From Catellatospora methionotrophica (lineage in GTDB: Bacteria; Actinomycetota; Actinomycetes; Mycobacteriales; Micromonosporaceae), in contig NZ_JAAOTJ010000009.1 of the NCBI RefSeq assembly GCF_011297335.1, positions 186,001 through 250,000 of the forward strand: 64,000 bases of DNA, in the 5' to 3' direction. Position numbers and translations under genes: made by a program. The notes under the pieces were generated by a model. The model was not told the origin of the DNA, made no database searches, and was given only the letters and a program-made list of their open reading frames with translations. This document shows, in pieces, positions 7,714-15,938 of the stretch; within the stretch, counting starts at the first letter, position 1; each line of letters starts with the position of its first letter.

Positions 7714-8895
7714 ATGACTTCTGTGATCGTGAGCGGAGCGCGCACCCCGATGGGCCGCCTGCTCGGCAACCTGAAGGACCTGTCGGCCACGCAGCTCGGG
7801 TCGGTCGCCATCAAGGCCGCCCTGGAGCGCGCCGGGGTCTCCCCCGACCAGGTGCAGTACGTGATCATGGGTCAGGTGCTGCAGGCCGGTGGCGGCCAGA
7901 TCACCGCCCGCCAGGCCGCCGTCGGCGCCGGGGTGCCGATGAGCGTGCCCGCGCTGACCGTCAACAAGGTCTGCCTGTCCGGCCTCGACGCGATCGCACT
8001 GGCCGACCAGCTCATCCGCGCGGGCGAGTTCGACATCGTGGTGGCCGGCGGCATGGAGTCCATGACCAACGCCCCGCACCTGCTGATCGGGCAGCGCACC
8101 GGCTACAAGTACGGCGACGTCGTCGTCAAGGACCACATGGCCCACGACGGCCTGTCCGACGCCTGGGACCAGTGCTCGATGGGCGAGTCGACCGAGCGCC
8201 ACAACGGCCGCTACGAGATCAGCCGCGCCGAGCAGGACGCCTTCGCCGCCGCGTCGCACCAGCGCGCCGCCGCCGCGATCAAGGACGGCCGCTTCGCCGA
8301 GGAGATCGCCCCGGTCACCATCCCCGCCCGCAAGGGCGACCCGATCGTGGTCAGCGAGGACGAGGGCGTACGCCCCGACACCACCGCGGACACCCTGGGC
8401 AAGCTGCGCCCGGCGTTCGCCAAGGACGGCACCATCACCGCCGGGTCCTCCTCGCCGATCTCCGACGGCGCGGCCGCGGTCGTGGTCATGCGCAAGGAGA
8501 AGGCGCAGGAGCTCGGCCTGACCTGGCTCGCCGAGATCGGCGCGCACGGCAACGTGGCGGGCCCCGACAACTCGCTGCACGCCCAGCCCGCCAACGCCAT
8601 CAAGCAGGCCCTCGCCAAGGACGGCCTGACCACGGCCGACCTGGACCTGGTCGAGATCAACGAGGCGTTCGCCGCGGTCGGCATCCAGTCCACCCGCGAG
8701 CTGGGCATCGACCCCGAGATCGTGAACGTCAACGGCGGCGCGATCGCCCTGGGCCACCCCATCGGCATGTCGGGCGCCCGCCTCGCCCTCACCCTCGCCC
8801 TCGAACTCAAGCGCCGCGGCGGCGGCATCGGCGCGGCCGCCCTCTGCGGCGGCGGCGGCCAGGGCGACGCCCTGATCCTCAAAGTCACCCCCTAA
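7714..8895 (+). CDS. Acetyl-CoA C-acetyltransferase (thiolase)
   Basis: 393 residues, full length for a biosynthetic or degradative thiolase. Nucleophile C87 lies in [14 protein letters not shown]. The His of INEAFAAV, the [16 protein letters not shown] block and the second catalytic Cys in [11 protein letters not shown] are all present. It condenses two acetyl-CoA to acetoacetyl-CoA, or cleaves it. It sits divergent from mce and upstream of the MeaB-type GTPase; from memory the same order occurs in S. coelicolor (SCO5398-5400). A GGAGGGG ribosome site precedes the ATG. A 22-bp perfect hairpin follows at 8955-9015. Confidence 0.95.
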   Translation: MTSVIVSGARTPMGRLLGNLKDLSATQLGSVAIKAALERAGVSPDQVQYVIMGQVLQAGGGQITARQAAVGAGVPMSVPALTVNKVCLSGLDAIALADQLIRAGEFDIVVAGGMESMTNAPHLLIGQRTGYKYGDVVVKDHMAHDGLSDAWDQCSMGESTERHNGRYEISRAEQDAFAAASHQRAAAAIKDGRFAEEIAPVTIPARKGDPIVVSEDEGVRPDTTADTLGKLRPAFAKDGTITAGSSSPISDGAAAVVVMRKEKAQELGLTWLAEIGAHGNVAGPDNSLHAQPANAIKQALAKDGLTTADLDLVEINEAFAAVGIQSTRELGIDPEIVNVNGGAIALGHPIGMSGARLALTLALELKRRGGGIGAAALCGGGGQGDALILKVTP

Positions 8896-8954
8896 CCACC
8901 CCCGCGCCTCCGGCGCGCCGCCCACCCCCGGCGCTCCGCGCCGCACCCCCTGGC

Positions 8955-9015
8955 GCAACTCTTAAAGAGTCGCGGCATTCCGGGCCACCGGAGGCCGCGA
9001 CTCTTTAAGAGTTGC
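8955..9015. repeat. Intergenic inverted repeat, family C copy 1 (22-bp perfect stem, 17-nt loop)
   Basis: Arm 8955-8976 (GCAACTCTTAAAGAGTCGCG...) is the exact reverse complement of 8994-9015; the loop is 17 nt. It lies 60 nt after the thiolase stop codon and ends 43 nt before the next ATG. The outer CAACTCTTAAAGA arm is shared with the element at 14911-14969. Confidence 0.85.
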
Positions 9016-9058
9016 CGCACTTGCTGACCTGCCCCGCTGTCTGTGATTGGTTGATGTG

Positions 9059-10042
9059 ATGAGCGAGTCGAGAGTGCCGTCGCCTTTGTCGCAGCGGTCG
9101 GTGGGCGAACTCGTGGCGGGGGCGCGGCAGGGGGAGGCCAGGGCGGTGGCCCGGCTGATCACTTATGTGGAGTCGGGGGCTGCGGCGCTGGCGGAGATCG
9201 CGGCGATGCTGGCGCCCACGGCGGGGGACGCGCTGGTCGTGGGGTTGACCGGGTCGCCGGGGGTGGGGAAGTCGACCACCACGAACGAGCTGGTGCGGGC
9301 GTACCGGGCGGCGGGTAAGCGGGTCGCGGTGCTGGCGATCGACCCGTCGAGTCCGTACACGGGGGGCGCGATCCTCGGGGACCGGATTCGGATGCAGGAC
9401 CATGCCACCGATCCGGGCGTATATATCCGGTCCATGTCCAGCCGGGGGCACCTCGGCGGGCTGTCGGCGGCGACTCCGGCGGCGGTGCGGGTGCTGGCCG
9501 GGGTCGGCTTCGACGTGGTGCTGGTGGAGACCGTGGGCGTCGGGCAGGCCGAGGTGGAGATCGCTTCGCTGGCCGATACGACGCTGGTGCTGCTCGCGCC
9601 CGGGATGGGCGATGCCATCCAGGCCGTCAAGGCGGGCATCCTGGAGATCGCCGACATCTTCGTCATCAACAAGGCCGACCGCGACGGCGTGGAGGCCACC
9701 CACCGCGACATCCAGGGCATGATCGCCCTCGGCGGGTCCGACCGCGGGCCCGGCGACTGGCGGCCGCGTGTGGTCAGAGCTGTCGCGGCCCGTGCTGAGG
9801 GCATCGACGGCATCATCGACGCGATCGAGGAGCACCGGACCTGGCTGGTCGACACCGAGCAGCTGACGGTGCGACGACGCCGCCGTGCCGCCGCCGAGAT
9901 CGAGGCCCTGGCCCTGGGCCAGCTACGCGCCCGCTTCGCCGAACTGCCCGGCGAGGGCCTGTCAGCGCTCGCCGACAAGGTCGTCGCCGGGTCGCTGGAC
10001 CCGTACGCGGCCGCCACCCAGCTGCTGGACGACCTGGTCTGA
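9059..10042 (+). CDS. meaB: MeaB/ArgK-type G3E-like GTPase, mutase chaperone
   Basis: 327 residues from the ATG at 9059. The P-loop is GLTGSPGVGKST (residues 62-73). Further signatures are IDPSSPYTGGAILGDRIRM, DVVLVETVGVGQAEVEI and the NKAD specificity motif in VINKADRDG. MeaB-type GTPases load and protect the B12 cofactor of methylmalonyl-CoA mutase, or of isobutyryl- or ethylmalonyl-CoA mutase. Old annotations call them LAO/AO transport ATPase or ArgK. With icmA at 19495 in the same region, service to Icm or Mcm is the natural inference. In-frame GTG 9056 and TTG 9047 are alternative starts; no strong ribosome site separates them. Confidence 0.92.
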   Translation: MSESRVPSPLSQRSVGELVAGARQGEARAVARLITYVESGAAALAEIAAMLAPTAGDALVVGLTGSPGVGKSTTTNELVRAYRAAGKRVAVLAIDPSSPYTGGAILGDRIRMQDHATDPGVYIRSMSSRGHLGGLSAATPAAVRVLAGVGFDVVLVETVGVGQAEVEIASLADTTLVLLAPGMGDAIQAVKAGILEIADIFVINKADRDGVEATHRDIQGMIALGGSDRGPGDWRPRVVRAVAARAEGIDGIIDAIEEHRTWLVDTEQLTVRRRRRAAAEIEALALGQLRARFAELPGEGLSALADKVVAGSLDPYAAATQLLDDLV

Positions 10043-10204
10043 CCGTCTGCCGAGGGGCGGCGGCTAACGCTGCGTGAGCGGGCGGATTCGCCCCGAGAGC
10101 TGCGAGGACGCGGGTTGGCAACGATAGGCGAAGCGGCTTCACGAGCGGACTGACCAATCGCTAAGGTGTCGGGGCACATTGGGCTCTTACGCGTGGAGGC
10201 GACG

Positions 10205-13200
10205 GTGACCGGTTGGTCCGTCATGATGCGGGGCATCCGGCACCGCTCCGGCCGATCGCTGGTGGTGCTGTCGCTCGCGGCCTTCGCCACCGCCGCGGCG
10301 GTGCTCGCCCCGGCGTACGGCCGCGCCGCGCAGCAGTCGGTGCTGACCGACGCGCTCAGCGCCGCACCGGCCAGCGCCGCAGCGGTGACGGTGACCGCCG
10401 AGGGCAGCGCTGACACCGCCGAGGCGGCGCACCAGCCGGTCGGTGACACCCAGTCGGTCGTCAACGGCGCGCTCGCCAAGGCCCCGCACCTGGCCGCGGT
10501 GCTGGACCGGCCGGTCGGCACGGTCAGCACGGACACGTCGGTGACCGCCGGCGGCTCCCGCTACGCCGCGCGGCTTGCCTGGCACCAGGGCGCGTGCACG
10601 CACCTGCGGATCACCGGCGACTGCGCCATCGACGCCGAGCAGGTGATGCTCAGCGACCGGGCCGCGGCCGAGGCGGGCGTCGAGGTCGGCGACAAGGTGT
10701 CGGTACGCCCGGCGCAGGGCGAGGCGGCACCGCGGACGTACGAGGTCGTCGGCCTCTACACCCCGCTCGCCCCCGACGACTCCTACTGGGGCAACAACGG
10801 CTTCTTCGCGCAGGCGCAGTCCGGCGGCGAGGGCGCGGCACGGCTGGACGCGGTGTTCACCGGTGCCGAGGACGACGTACGGCTGGGCGACGCGGTGCCG
10901 GTGACCCTGTCGGTGGCGTACCCACTGCGTCCCGGGCAGGTGCGGCTGGACGACGTCGCCGCGCTACGCGGTGAGCTGGGCACCCTCGGCCTGGCGCTGA
11001 ACGGCTTCGAGCTGCAGGTCGAGACGGCGCTGCCGTCGATCGTCGAGGACGCGGCCAAGGACCAGGACGCGCTCGCCCGGACCGTGCCCATCATCGCGGT
11101 CCCGCTGGTGCTGCTGGCGTTCGTGGTGCTCCTGCTGCTGGTCGCGGCGCTGACCGAGGAGCGCGGCCCGGAGCTGGCGCTGGCCCGGCTGCGCGGCTAC
11201 GGCAGCGGCGGCACGATCCGCTTCGGACTCGGCGAGACACTGCTGCTGATCGCCCTCGGCGCTCCGCTCGGCCTGGCCGCCGGGCTGGGCGCGGTCGAGC
11301 TGGCCGCACGCTCGGTGCTGGCGGAGGGCGTACACGTCGAGATCCGGTGGCCGGTTTTCGCCGCCGCCGCGGGTGGCCTGCTGCTGGCCTGCGCCGCTGC
11401 CTGGCTGGCCGCGCGGGCCACGCTGGGCCGCAGCGTGCTGGGCCTGCTGCGGCGCGTGCCGCAGCGCGGCACCTGGCGTGCGGGCGTGCTCGAAGGCGTC
11501 GCCGCGGCACTGGCGATCGCCTCGCTGGCCGCGGCGCTGCGCGACCGGTCGGCCCCGCTGGCGCTGCTGGCGCCCGCCGCCCTCGCCATCGTGGCGGGCG
11601 TGCTGGCCGGCCGGACGCTGAGCCTGTGGTCGCGGGTGCGGCTCGGCCTGGCCCGCCGCCGTGGGCGGCTACCGGCCATGCTGTCGGCCGCGCAGCTGTC
11701 CCGCCGTCCCGGCGCCGCCCGGACCGTCGCGGTGCTCACCGCCGCCGTCGCGCTGCTGACCTTCTCCGCCGCCGCGTGGGACGTGGCGGCCGACGCCCGC
11801 GCCGAGCGGGCCGACGACGCGGTCGGCGCGCCGACCGTCTACGCCGTCTCCGCCGCGCACCCGCAGGCACTGGTCAAGGCGCTCGCCTCGGCCGACCCGA
11901 CGAACCGGTCGATGGCCGTGGTGCGCGTCGACGAGCTCTACAACAACCAGCGGGTCGAGCTGATCGGGGTGCAGTCGGAGCGGCTGCCCGCCGTCGCCAT
12001 CTGGCGCGGGTACGACGCCGCCGAGCTGTCCGCCCTGGCCGGACGCCTGCGCGCCGACGTGCCCCAGGTCGCCGAGGTCGGCGGGCAGCTGACCGCGCGG
12101 GTGTCGGTGAGCGTGCTCGGTGACACCCCCGCCCGGATCGGCGCGCTGGTCTCCTCGCCCGGCGAGCCGCCGAGTGTGGTCTGGCTGGGCCGCCTGAAGG
12201 AGGGCGTACGCAGCTACACTGCCGCCGCCCCGGCCTGCGCGACCGTGCCGTGCCGCCTGGTCGGCCTCGCGGTCGCCCGGGTGACCGGCGAGACCGGGCC
12301 GGTGCAGGTCCAGCTGAGCGTCGACGAGCTGCGCTCGGGCGGGCAGCCGCTGCCGGTGCGGTTCGGCGCGACGGCGGCGTGGCGGTTCCTGCGGGACCGT
12401 ACGCCCAACGCGACCGTGCGGATCACGCCCGGCCCGCAGCTCGGCCTCAGCGTGACCTCGGCCGACCAGGGCGACGTGCTCGTCTCCTACCTGGACACCC
12501 CGGAGGAGCTGCCCGCGGTGCTGGCTGGTTCCGCGCCGAGCAGCGACGACCCGGAGCACTTCGACCTGCCCGCGTTCGCCGAGGCCCCGCAGTCGTTCGG
12601 CGTGCTGGAGAAGGCCGCCGTGCTGCCCCGCGCCGGCGAGCGCGGCCTGCTGTTCGACCTGGACCTGGCGACCCGGGCGGCATCGGTGACGCAGGGCCTG
12701 TCCGACGCGAGCGACCTGCGCTACGAGGTGTGGGCCGCGGCAGACGCCCCGTCCGACCTCGCCGCCAAGCTTGCCGGCCAGGGCGTACGCGTGCTGCGCA
12801 CGGAGACGGTGCCGGACGAGCTGGCCCGCCTCGGCCGCCGCGCACCCGCGCTCGGCCTGCGGCTGTACCTGCTGGCCGGTATCGCGGCGGCGCTGCTCGC
12901 GCTGGGCGTGCTCATGCTCAGCACCCGGCTCGGCGCCGGTGACCGCCGCGCCGAACTGGCCGCGCTGCGCATCACCGGCGTACGCCCCAACGTGCTGCGC
13001 CGCAGCCTGCGGCGGGAACGGTTCTCATTGATCGGCCTGCCGATGATCGTCGGATTGCTGGTCGGCCTCGGGGCCGCGGCCCTGATGCTGCCCGGTATCC
13101 CGCTGGTCACCGTCGGCACGGCCGGAGCCCCGAACCTGACCGGGGACGTGTTCGGCGCGCTGGTGCCGGGCCTGGCCCTGGACGCGCTGCCGCTGGCCAT

Positions 13201-13297
13201 CGGTGGTGCGCTGCTGGTGCTCGTGGTGGCGGTGCTGCGCGGCGGCCGGCTGGTCAAGCAGGCGACCCCTGAACTGATCCGAGGAGGCGGCCGGTGA
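10205..13297 (+). CDS. FtsX-family ABC transporter permease, large
   Basis: 1030 residues from the GTG at 10205, which has GGAGG five bases upstream; an in-frame GTG at 10166 lacks this. Layout: an N-terminal TM segment (SLVVLSLAAFATAAAVLA), an extracytoplasmic domain, three TM helices with the FtsX-type loop (ALTEERGPELALARLRGYG), a second N-terminal-like TM segment, another large outside domain, and three C-terminal TM helices with the matching RRAELAALRITG loop. This duplicated MacB/FtsX design marks a type VII ABC protein that moves or senses lipids, lipoproteins or peptides at the envelope. Its stop overlaps the start of the ATPase gene, so the two are coupled. The substrate is unknown. 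Confidence 0.88.
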   Translation: MTGWSVMMRGIRHRSGRSLVVLSLAAFATAAAVLAPAYGRAAQQSVLTDALSAAPASAAAVTVTAEGSADTAEAAHQPVGDTQSVVNGALAKAPHLAAVLDRPVGTVSTDTSVTAGGSRYAARLAWHQGACTHLRITGDCAIDAEQVMLSDRAAAEAGVEVGDKVSVRPAQGEAAPRTYEVVGLYTPLAPDDSYWGNNGFFAQAQSGGEGAARLDAVFTGAEDDVRLGDAVPVTLSVAYPLRPGQVRLDDVAALRGELGTLGLALNGFELQVETALPSIVEDAAKDQDALARTVPIIAVPLVLLAFVVLLLLVAALTEERGPELALARLRGYGSGGTIRFGLGETLLLIALGAPLGLAAGLGAVELAARSVLAEGVHVEIRWPVFAAAAGGLLLACAAAWLAARATLGRSVLGLLRRVPQRGTWRAGVLEGVAAALAIASLAAALRDRSAPLALLAPAALAIVAGVLAGRTLSLWSRVRLGLARRRGRLPAMLSAAQLSRRPGAARTVAVLTAAVALLTFSAAAWDVAADARAERADDAVGAPTVYAVSAAHPQALVKALASADPTNRSMAVVRVDELYNNQRVELIGVQSERLPAVAIWRGYDAAELSALAGRLRADVPQVAEVGGQLTARVSVSVLGDTPARIGALVSSPGEPPSVVWLGRLKEGVRSYTAAAPACATVPCRLVGLAVARVTGETGPVQVQLSVDELRSGGQPLPVRFGATAAWRFLRDRTPNATVRITPGPQLGLSVTSADQGDVLVSYLDTPEELPAVLAGSAPSSDDPEHFDLPAFAEAPQSFGVLEKAAVLPRAGERGLLFDLDLATRAASVTQGLSDASDLRYEVWAAADAPSDLAAKLAGQGVRVLRTETVPDELARLGRRAPALGLRLYLLAGIAAALLALGVLMLSTRLGAGDRRAELAALRITGVRPNVLRRSLRRERFSLIGLPMIVGLLVGLGAAALMLPGIPLVTVGTAGAPNLTGDVFGALVPGLALDALPLAIGGALLVLVVAVLRGGRLVKQATPELIRGGGR

Positions 13298-14238
13298 ACG
13301 GCACGGTTACCTGTCGCGGCCTGGTCTACATCTACCGGCTCGAGGGCTACGACGTCGTCGCCCTCGGCGGGGTGGACCTGGACATCGCACCCGGCGAGTC
13401 GGTGGCCCTGCTGGGCCCGTCCGGCTCCGGCAAGTCCACGCTGCTCTCCCTGCTGGCCGGGCTGATCCGCCCGGCCGCCGGGCGGGCCACGGTCGGCGAG
13501 ACCGACCTGGCCAAGGCGTCGGAGGCCGACTTGGCCAGGATGCGCGCCACCGAGGTCGGCGTCGTGCTGCAGGGCGCCGAGCGCAACCTGCTGCCGTACC
13601 TGACCGCTGAGCAGAACGTGCGCTTCGCCCAGCGCGCCGCCCGCGCCCACGGCGTCGGCGACCTGCCCGCCCCGCGCGACGTGCTGGCCCTGGTCGGCCT
13701 GCTCGGCGTACGCGGACGGCTGCGCCAGCGCCCGCACGAGCTGACCCCCGGCGAGCGGCAGCGCCTCGCCCTGGCCGTGGCCCTGGCGCACAAGCCGGGG
13801 CTGCTGCTGGCCGACGAGCCGACCAGCCAGCTCGACTCCGTCGCCCGCGACGAGGTCATCGCCGCCCTGGAGTCGGTGCGCCGCAACGGCACCACCGTCG
13901 TCGTGGTCACCCACGACCCCGAGGTCGGCGCGGGCATGGGCCGCCAGGTCACCATCCGCGACGGGCGGGTCGGCGGCGAGGGCCGCCTCGGCGAGGAGTT
14001 CGCCGTCGTCGGCCGGGACGGCGCGGTCCACCTGCCCCCCGACGTGCTGGCCATGCTGCCGCCCGGCACCCGGCTGCGCGTGCACCCGCGCCCCGACGGC
14101 ACGGTCGTGCTGGCCCCCGCGCACGCCGCCCAGCCCGGCAGCGAGCTGGTGCCCGCCGACGAGTACGAGCCCGAGGACGACGCGACCGCCTACCGGCGCG
14201 GGCAGATCGTCCCCGACTACAGCCGTGAGGTGGCCTGA
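13294..14238 (+). CDS. ABC transporter ATP-binding protein (FtsX partner 1)
   Basis: 314 residues; the GTG start overlaps the permease stop by 4 nt. Walker A GPSGSGKST, a divergent signature LTPGERQR in place of LSGGQ, and Walker B LLLADEPTSQLD with the MacB/LolD-type TSQLDS ending. About 90 residues follow the core ATPase domain, Gly/Glu-rich and then acidic (EYEPEDDATA), more than usual for LolD-type ATPases. It energises the 10205 permease, probably together with the second ATPase encoded next. Confidence 0.9.
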   Translation: MNGTVTCRGLVYIYRLEGYDVVALGGVDLDIAPGESVALLGPSGSGKSTLLSLLAGLIRPAAGRATVGETDLAKASEADLARMRATEVGVVLQGAERNLLPYLTAEQNVRFAQRAARAHGVGDLPAPRDVLALVGLLGVRGRLRQRPHELTPGERQRLALAVALAHKPGLLLADEPTSQLDSVARDEVIAALESVRRNGTTVVVVTHDPEVGAGMGRQVTIRDGRVGGEGRLGEEFAVVGRDGAVHLPPDVLAMLPPGTRLRVHPRPDGTVVLAPAHAAQPGSELVPADEYEPEDDATAYRRGQIVPDYSREVA

Positions 14239-14897
14239 TGACCCGGATGCTGCTCGCCGACCGGATCACCATGGCGTACGGCAAGGACCGGGCGGTGCTG
14301 CGCGACATCACCGTGGCCGCCCAGCCGGGCCGCATCCTGGCCGTCACCGGCGCGTCCGGCGCGGGCAAGACCACGCTGCTGTGGGCGCTGGCCGGACTGC
14401 TGAGCCCGGTCGAGGGCCAGGTCACCCTCGACGGCGCCCCGCTGCGCGACCGCGACCAGGCCGTCACCCAGGGCATCATCCTGATCCCGCAGCACAACGG
14501 CCTCGCCCCGACCCTGACCGCCGCCGAGAACATCCTCGTCGCACTGGTCTCAGCGGGCGTACGGGCCGGAGACGCGCGCCGCCTCACCGCCGAGGCACTG
14601 GAGCGCGTAGGCCTCGCCAACCAGGCCGAGCAACTGGTCGAGGAACTGTCCGGCGGCCAGCAGCAGCGCACCGCCATCGCCCGCGGCCTCGCCCTACGCG
14701 GCCCCGTCCTGCTCGCCGACGAGGTGACCAGCGAACTGGACGCCGCCAACCGCCAAACCGTCCTGACCCTCCTCCGCGCCGAAGCCGACCGAGGCGCAGC
14801 CGTCGTCTTCACCACCCACGACCCCCAAGCCGCCGCCGCCTGCGACGACGAACTCCACCTCATCGACGGCCACGCCACCACCCCCGCGCCCCGCTGA
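14238..14897 (+). CDS. ABC transporter ATP-binding protein (FtsX partner 2)
   Basis: 219 residues; the ATG shares one base with the previous stop codon (TGATG). Walker A GASGAGKTT, a canonical signature LSGGQQQR, Walker B VLLADEVTSELD and the switch His in FTTHDP. Together with the partner ATPase of degenerate signature, this suggests a heterodimeric motor on one large permease. The operon ends at the family C hairpin (14911-14969). Confidence 0.9.
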   Translation: MTRMLLADRITMAYGKDRAVLRDITVAAQPGRILAVTGASGAGKTTLLWALAGLLSPVEGQVTLDGAPLRDRDQAVTQGIILIPQHNGLAPTLTAAENILVALVSAGVRAGDARRLTAEALERVGLANQAEQLVEELSGGQQQRTAIARGLALRGPVLLADEVTSELDAANRQTVLTLLRAEADRGAAVVFTTHDPQAAAACDDELHLIDGHATTPAPR

Positions 14898-14910
14898 CCC
14901 CCCTCTTCCG

Positions 14911-14969
14911 CAACTCTTAAAGACTTGCGGCCTCCGAGTTCTTCGGAGGCCGCAAGTCTTTAAGAGTTG
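14911..14969. repeat. Intergenic inverted repeat, family C copy 2 (27-bp perfect stem, 5-nt loop)
   Basis: Arm 14911-14937 (CAACTCTTAAAGACTTGCGG...) is the exact reverse complement of 14943-14969. It begins 14 nt after the ATPase stop codon. It shares its outer 13 bp with the copy at 8955, but the inner stem is longer and different and the loop shorter. Likely terminator of the ABC operon. Confidence 0.85.
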
Positions 14970-15026
14970 TCGCAGGTTGTGGGCGGGGATGTGTCGTATG
15001 TGGAGGGTGGGGTACGGTGCCTTGTT

Positions 15027-15497
15027 GTGGTAGTTGATGAAGTGCCGATCTCGCCGCACCACGATGACCCTCACGATGTCGTGTACTTCCGTCGTCATGT
15101 GGCGGACGACGCGCGGCGGACGGCACCGGGGCAGGTGTTCCTGCGTTCCTGCCCGCCGACGGTGCGCGCGAAGTTCTTCGCCGTGCTGGTCGCGGTGGCC
15201 AAGGCTCCGCCGCACCGCTTTGCCGGGGGAGGCCTGTGGGAGGTGATGCACGGCTCGATGTCGGGCTGGTACGAGGTGCGGCTGGACGGGCCGAAGCCCG
15301 GTGGAGGTCGGGGGCGGCACCACTATCGGCTCTTCTGCCTGGTCGACTTCACGGCGATCGGCAGGGAGAAGCCGCTGCTGGTGGTGGTGACCGGGCTGAT
15401 GAAGCCGGTCGCCACGACGTTGTCGGACGGCGACTACGCGGCGGTGCGGCGGCTGGGCGAGGAGTACCACGCCCGCAATCCGAGATCGATCGGCTGA
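15027..15497 (+). CDS. Putative HigB/RelE-like toxin (phage Gp49-like fold)
   Basis: 156 residues if started at the GTG at 15027. The C-terminal half has the beta-strand pattern of RelE/HigB toxins: LWEVMHGSMSGWYEVRLD, then HHYRLFCLVDF, then PLLVVVTGLMKP followed by a helix ending EEYHARNP. Such toxins are mRNA interferases. A TACGGT hexamer ends 8 nt before GTG 15027, consistent with a leaderless transcript; GTG 14991, 15000 and 15042 are alternatives. The partner Xre-type gene ends 4 bp away on the opposite strand instead of being co-transcribed. Toxin identity comes from the fold pattern and neighbour, not from clear catalytic residues. Confidence 0.6.
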   Translation: MVVDEVPISPHHDDPHDVVYFRRHVADDARRTAPGQVFLRSCPPTVRAKFFAVLVAVAKAPPHRFAGGGLWEVMHGSMSGWYEVRLDGPKPGGGRGRHHYRLFCLVDFTAIGREKPLLVVVTGLMKPVATTLSDGDYAAVRRLGEEYHARNPRSIG

Positions 15498-15501
15498 CAT
15501 G

Positions 15502-15876
15502 TCATGCGGCGGCGAGCCGGGCGCGGGTCTCCGGGGTGGGGCGGCCTGAGCGGAGTGCGTCGGTGACGGCCCGGCGCTCGTGCTCCGGCATGGGCTCTAG
15601 CCTGACCCGCAGGCCTAAGGCGGCGGCCACCTCGGCCAGGGTGCCGATCGTGGGGTTCGGGCTGGTGGCTGAGAGCAGGCGACGGACGACCGCGGGTTCC
15701 GCTCCGATGGCCCGAGCGAGTTCGGCCTTGTTCAGGTGCGCGGACTCCCGGGCATCCTCCAGCGCGTTGATGAGCGCGTCGACGGTGGAGATCCGCACTG
15801 ATTCGGTGAGGTACGCCCGCAGGAACTCGGGGTCGTCGAGGTTGCCTGCCAGGTCGTCCCAGAATGCGCTGTCCAT
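15502..15876 (-). CDS. Xre/HigA-type helix-turn-helix protein, putative antitoxin
   Basis: 124 residues. The N-terminus has HigA-like text (FLRAYLTESVRISTVDALINALEDARESA), followed by an HTH (LNKAELARAIGAEPAVVRRLLS, then NPTIGTLAEVAAALG). The ATG at 15876 has GGAG five bases upstream, and this GGAG is the end of a 48-bp perfect palindrome that must contain its promoter and operator. It is convergent with the toxin-like gene at 15027. The family is clear; pairing with that toxin is inferred from adjacency. Confidence 0.78.
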   Translation of the reverse strand: MDSAFWDDLAGNLDDPEFLRAYLTESVRISTVDALINALEDARESAHLNKAELARAIGAEPAVVRRLLSATSPNPTIGTLAEVAAALGLRVRLEPMPEHERRAVTDALRSGRPTPETRARLAAA

Positions 15877-15880
15877 GAGT

Positions 15881-15928
15881 CTCCGTTCCCGGGTGCGTAG
15901 CATATATGCTACGCACCCGGGAACGGAG
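15881..15928. promoter_or_regulatory. 48-bp perfect palindrome, operator/promoter of the Xre gene
   Basis: Bases 15881-15904 are the exact reverse complement of 15905-15928, with no mismatch and no spacer. The centre is GTAGCATATATGCTAC, which holds a usable -10 (TATGCT) on either strand; the outer arms are GC-rich and contain CCCGGG. It lies 4 bp from the Xre start codon and 10 bp from the stop of the acylase gene, so it may also stop transcription coming out of the acylase gene. A symmetric operator bound by the HTH protein is the simplest reading. Confidence 0.75.
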
Positions 15929-15938
15929 CTGCAACGCG

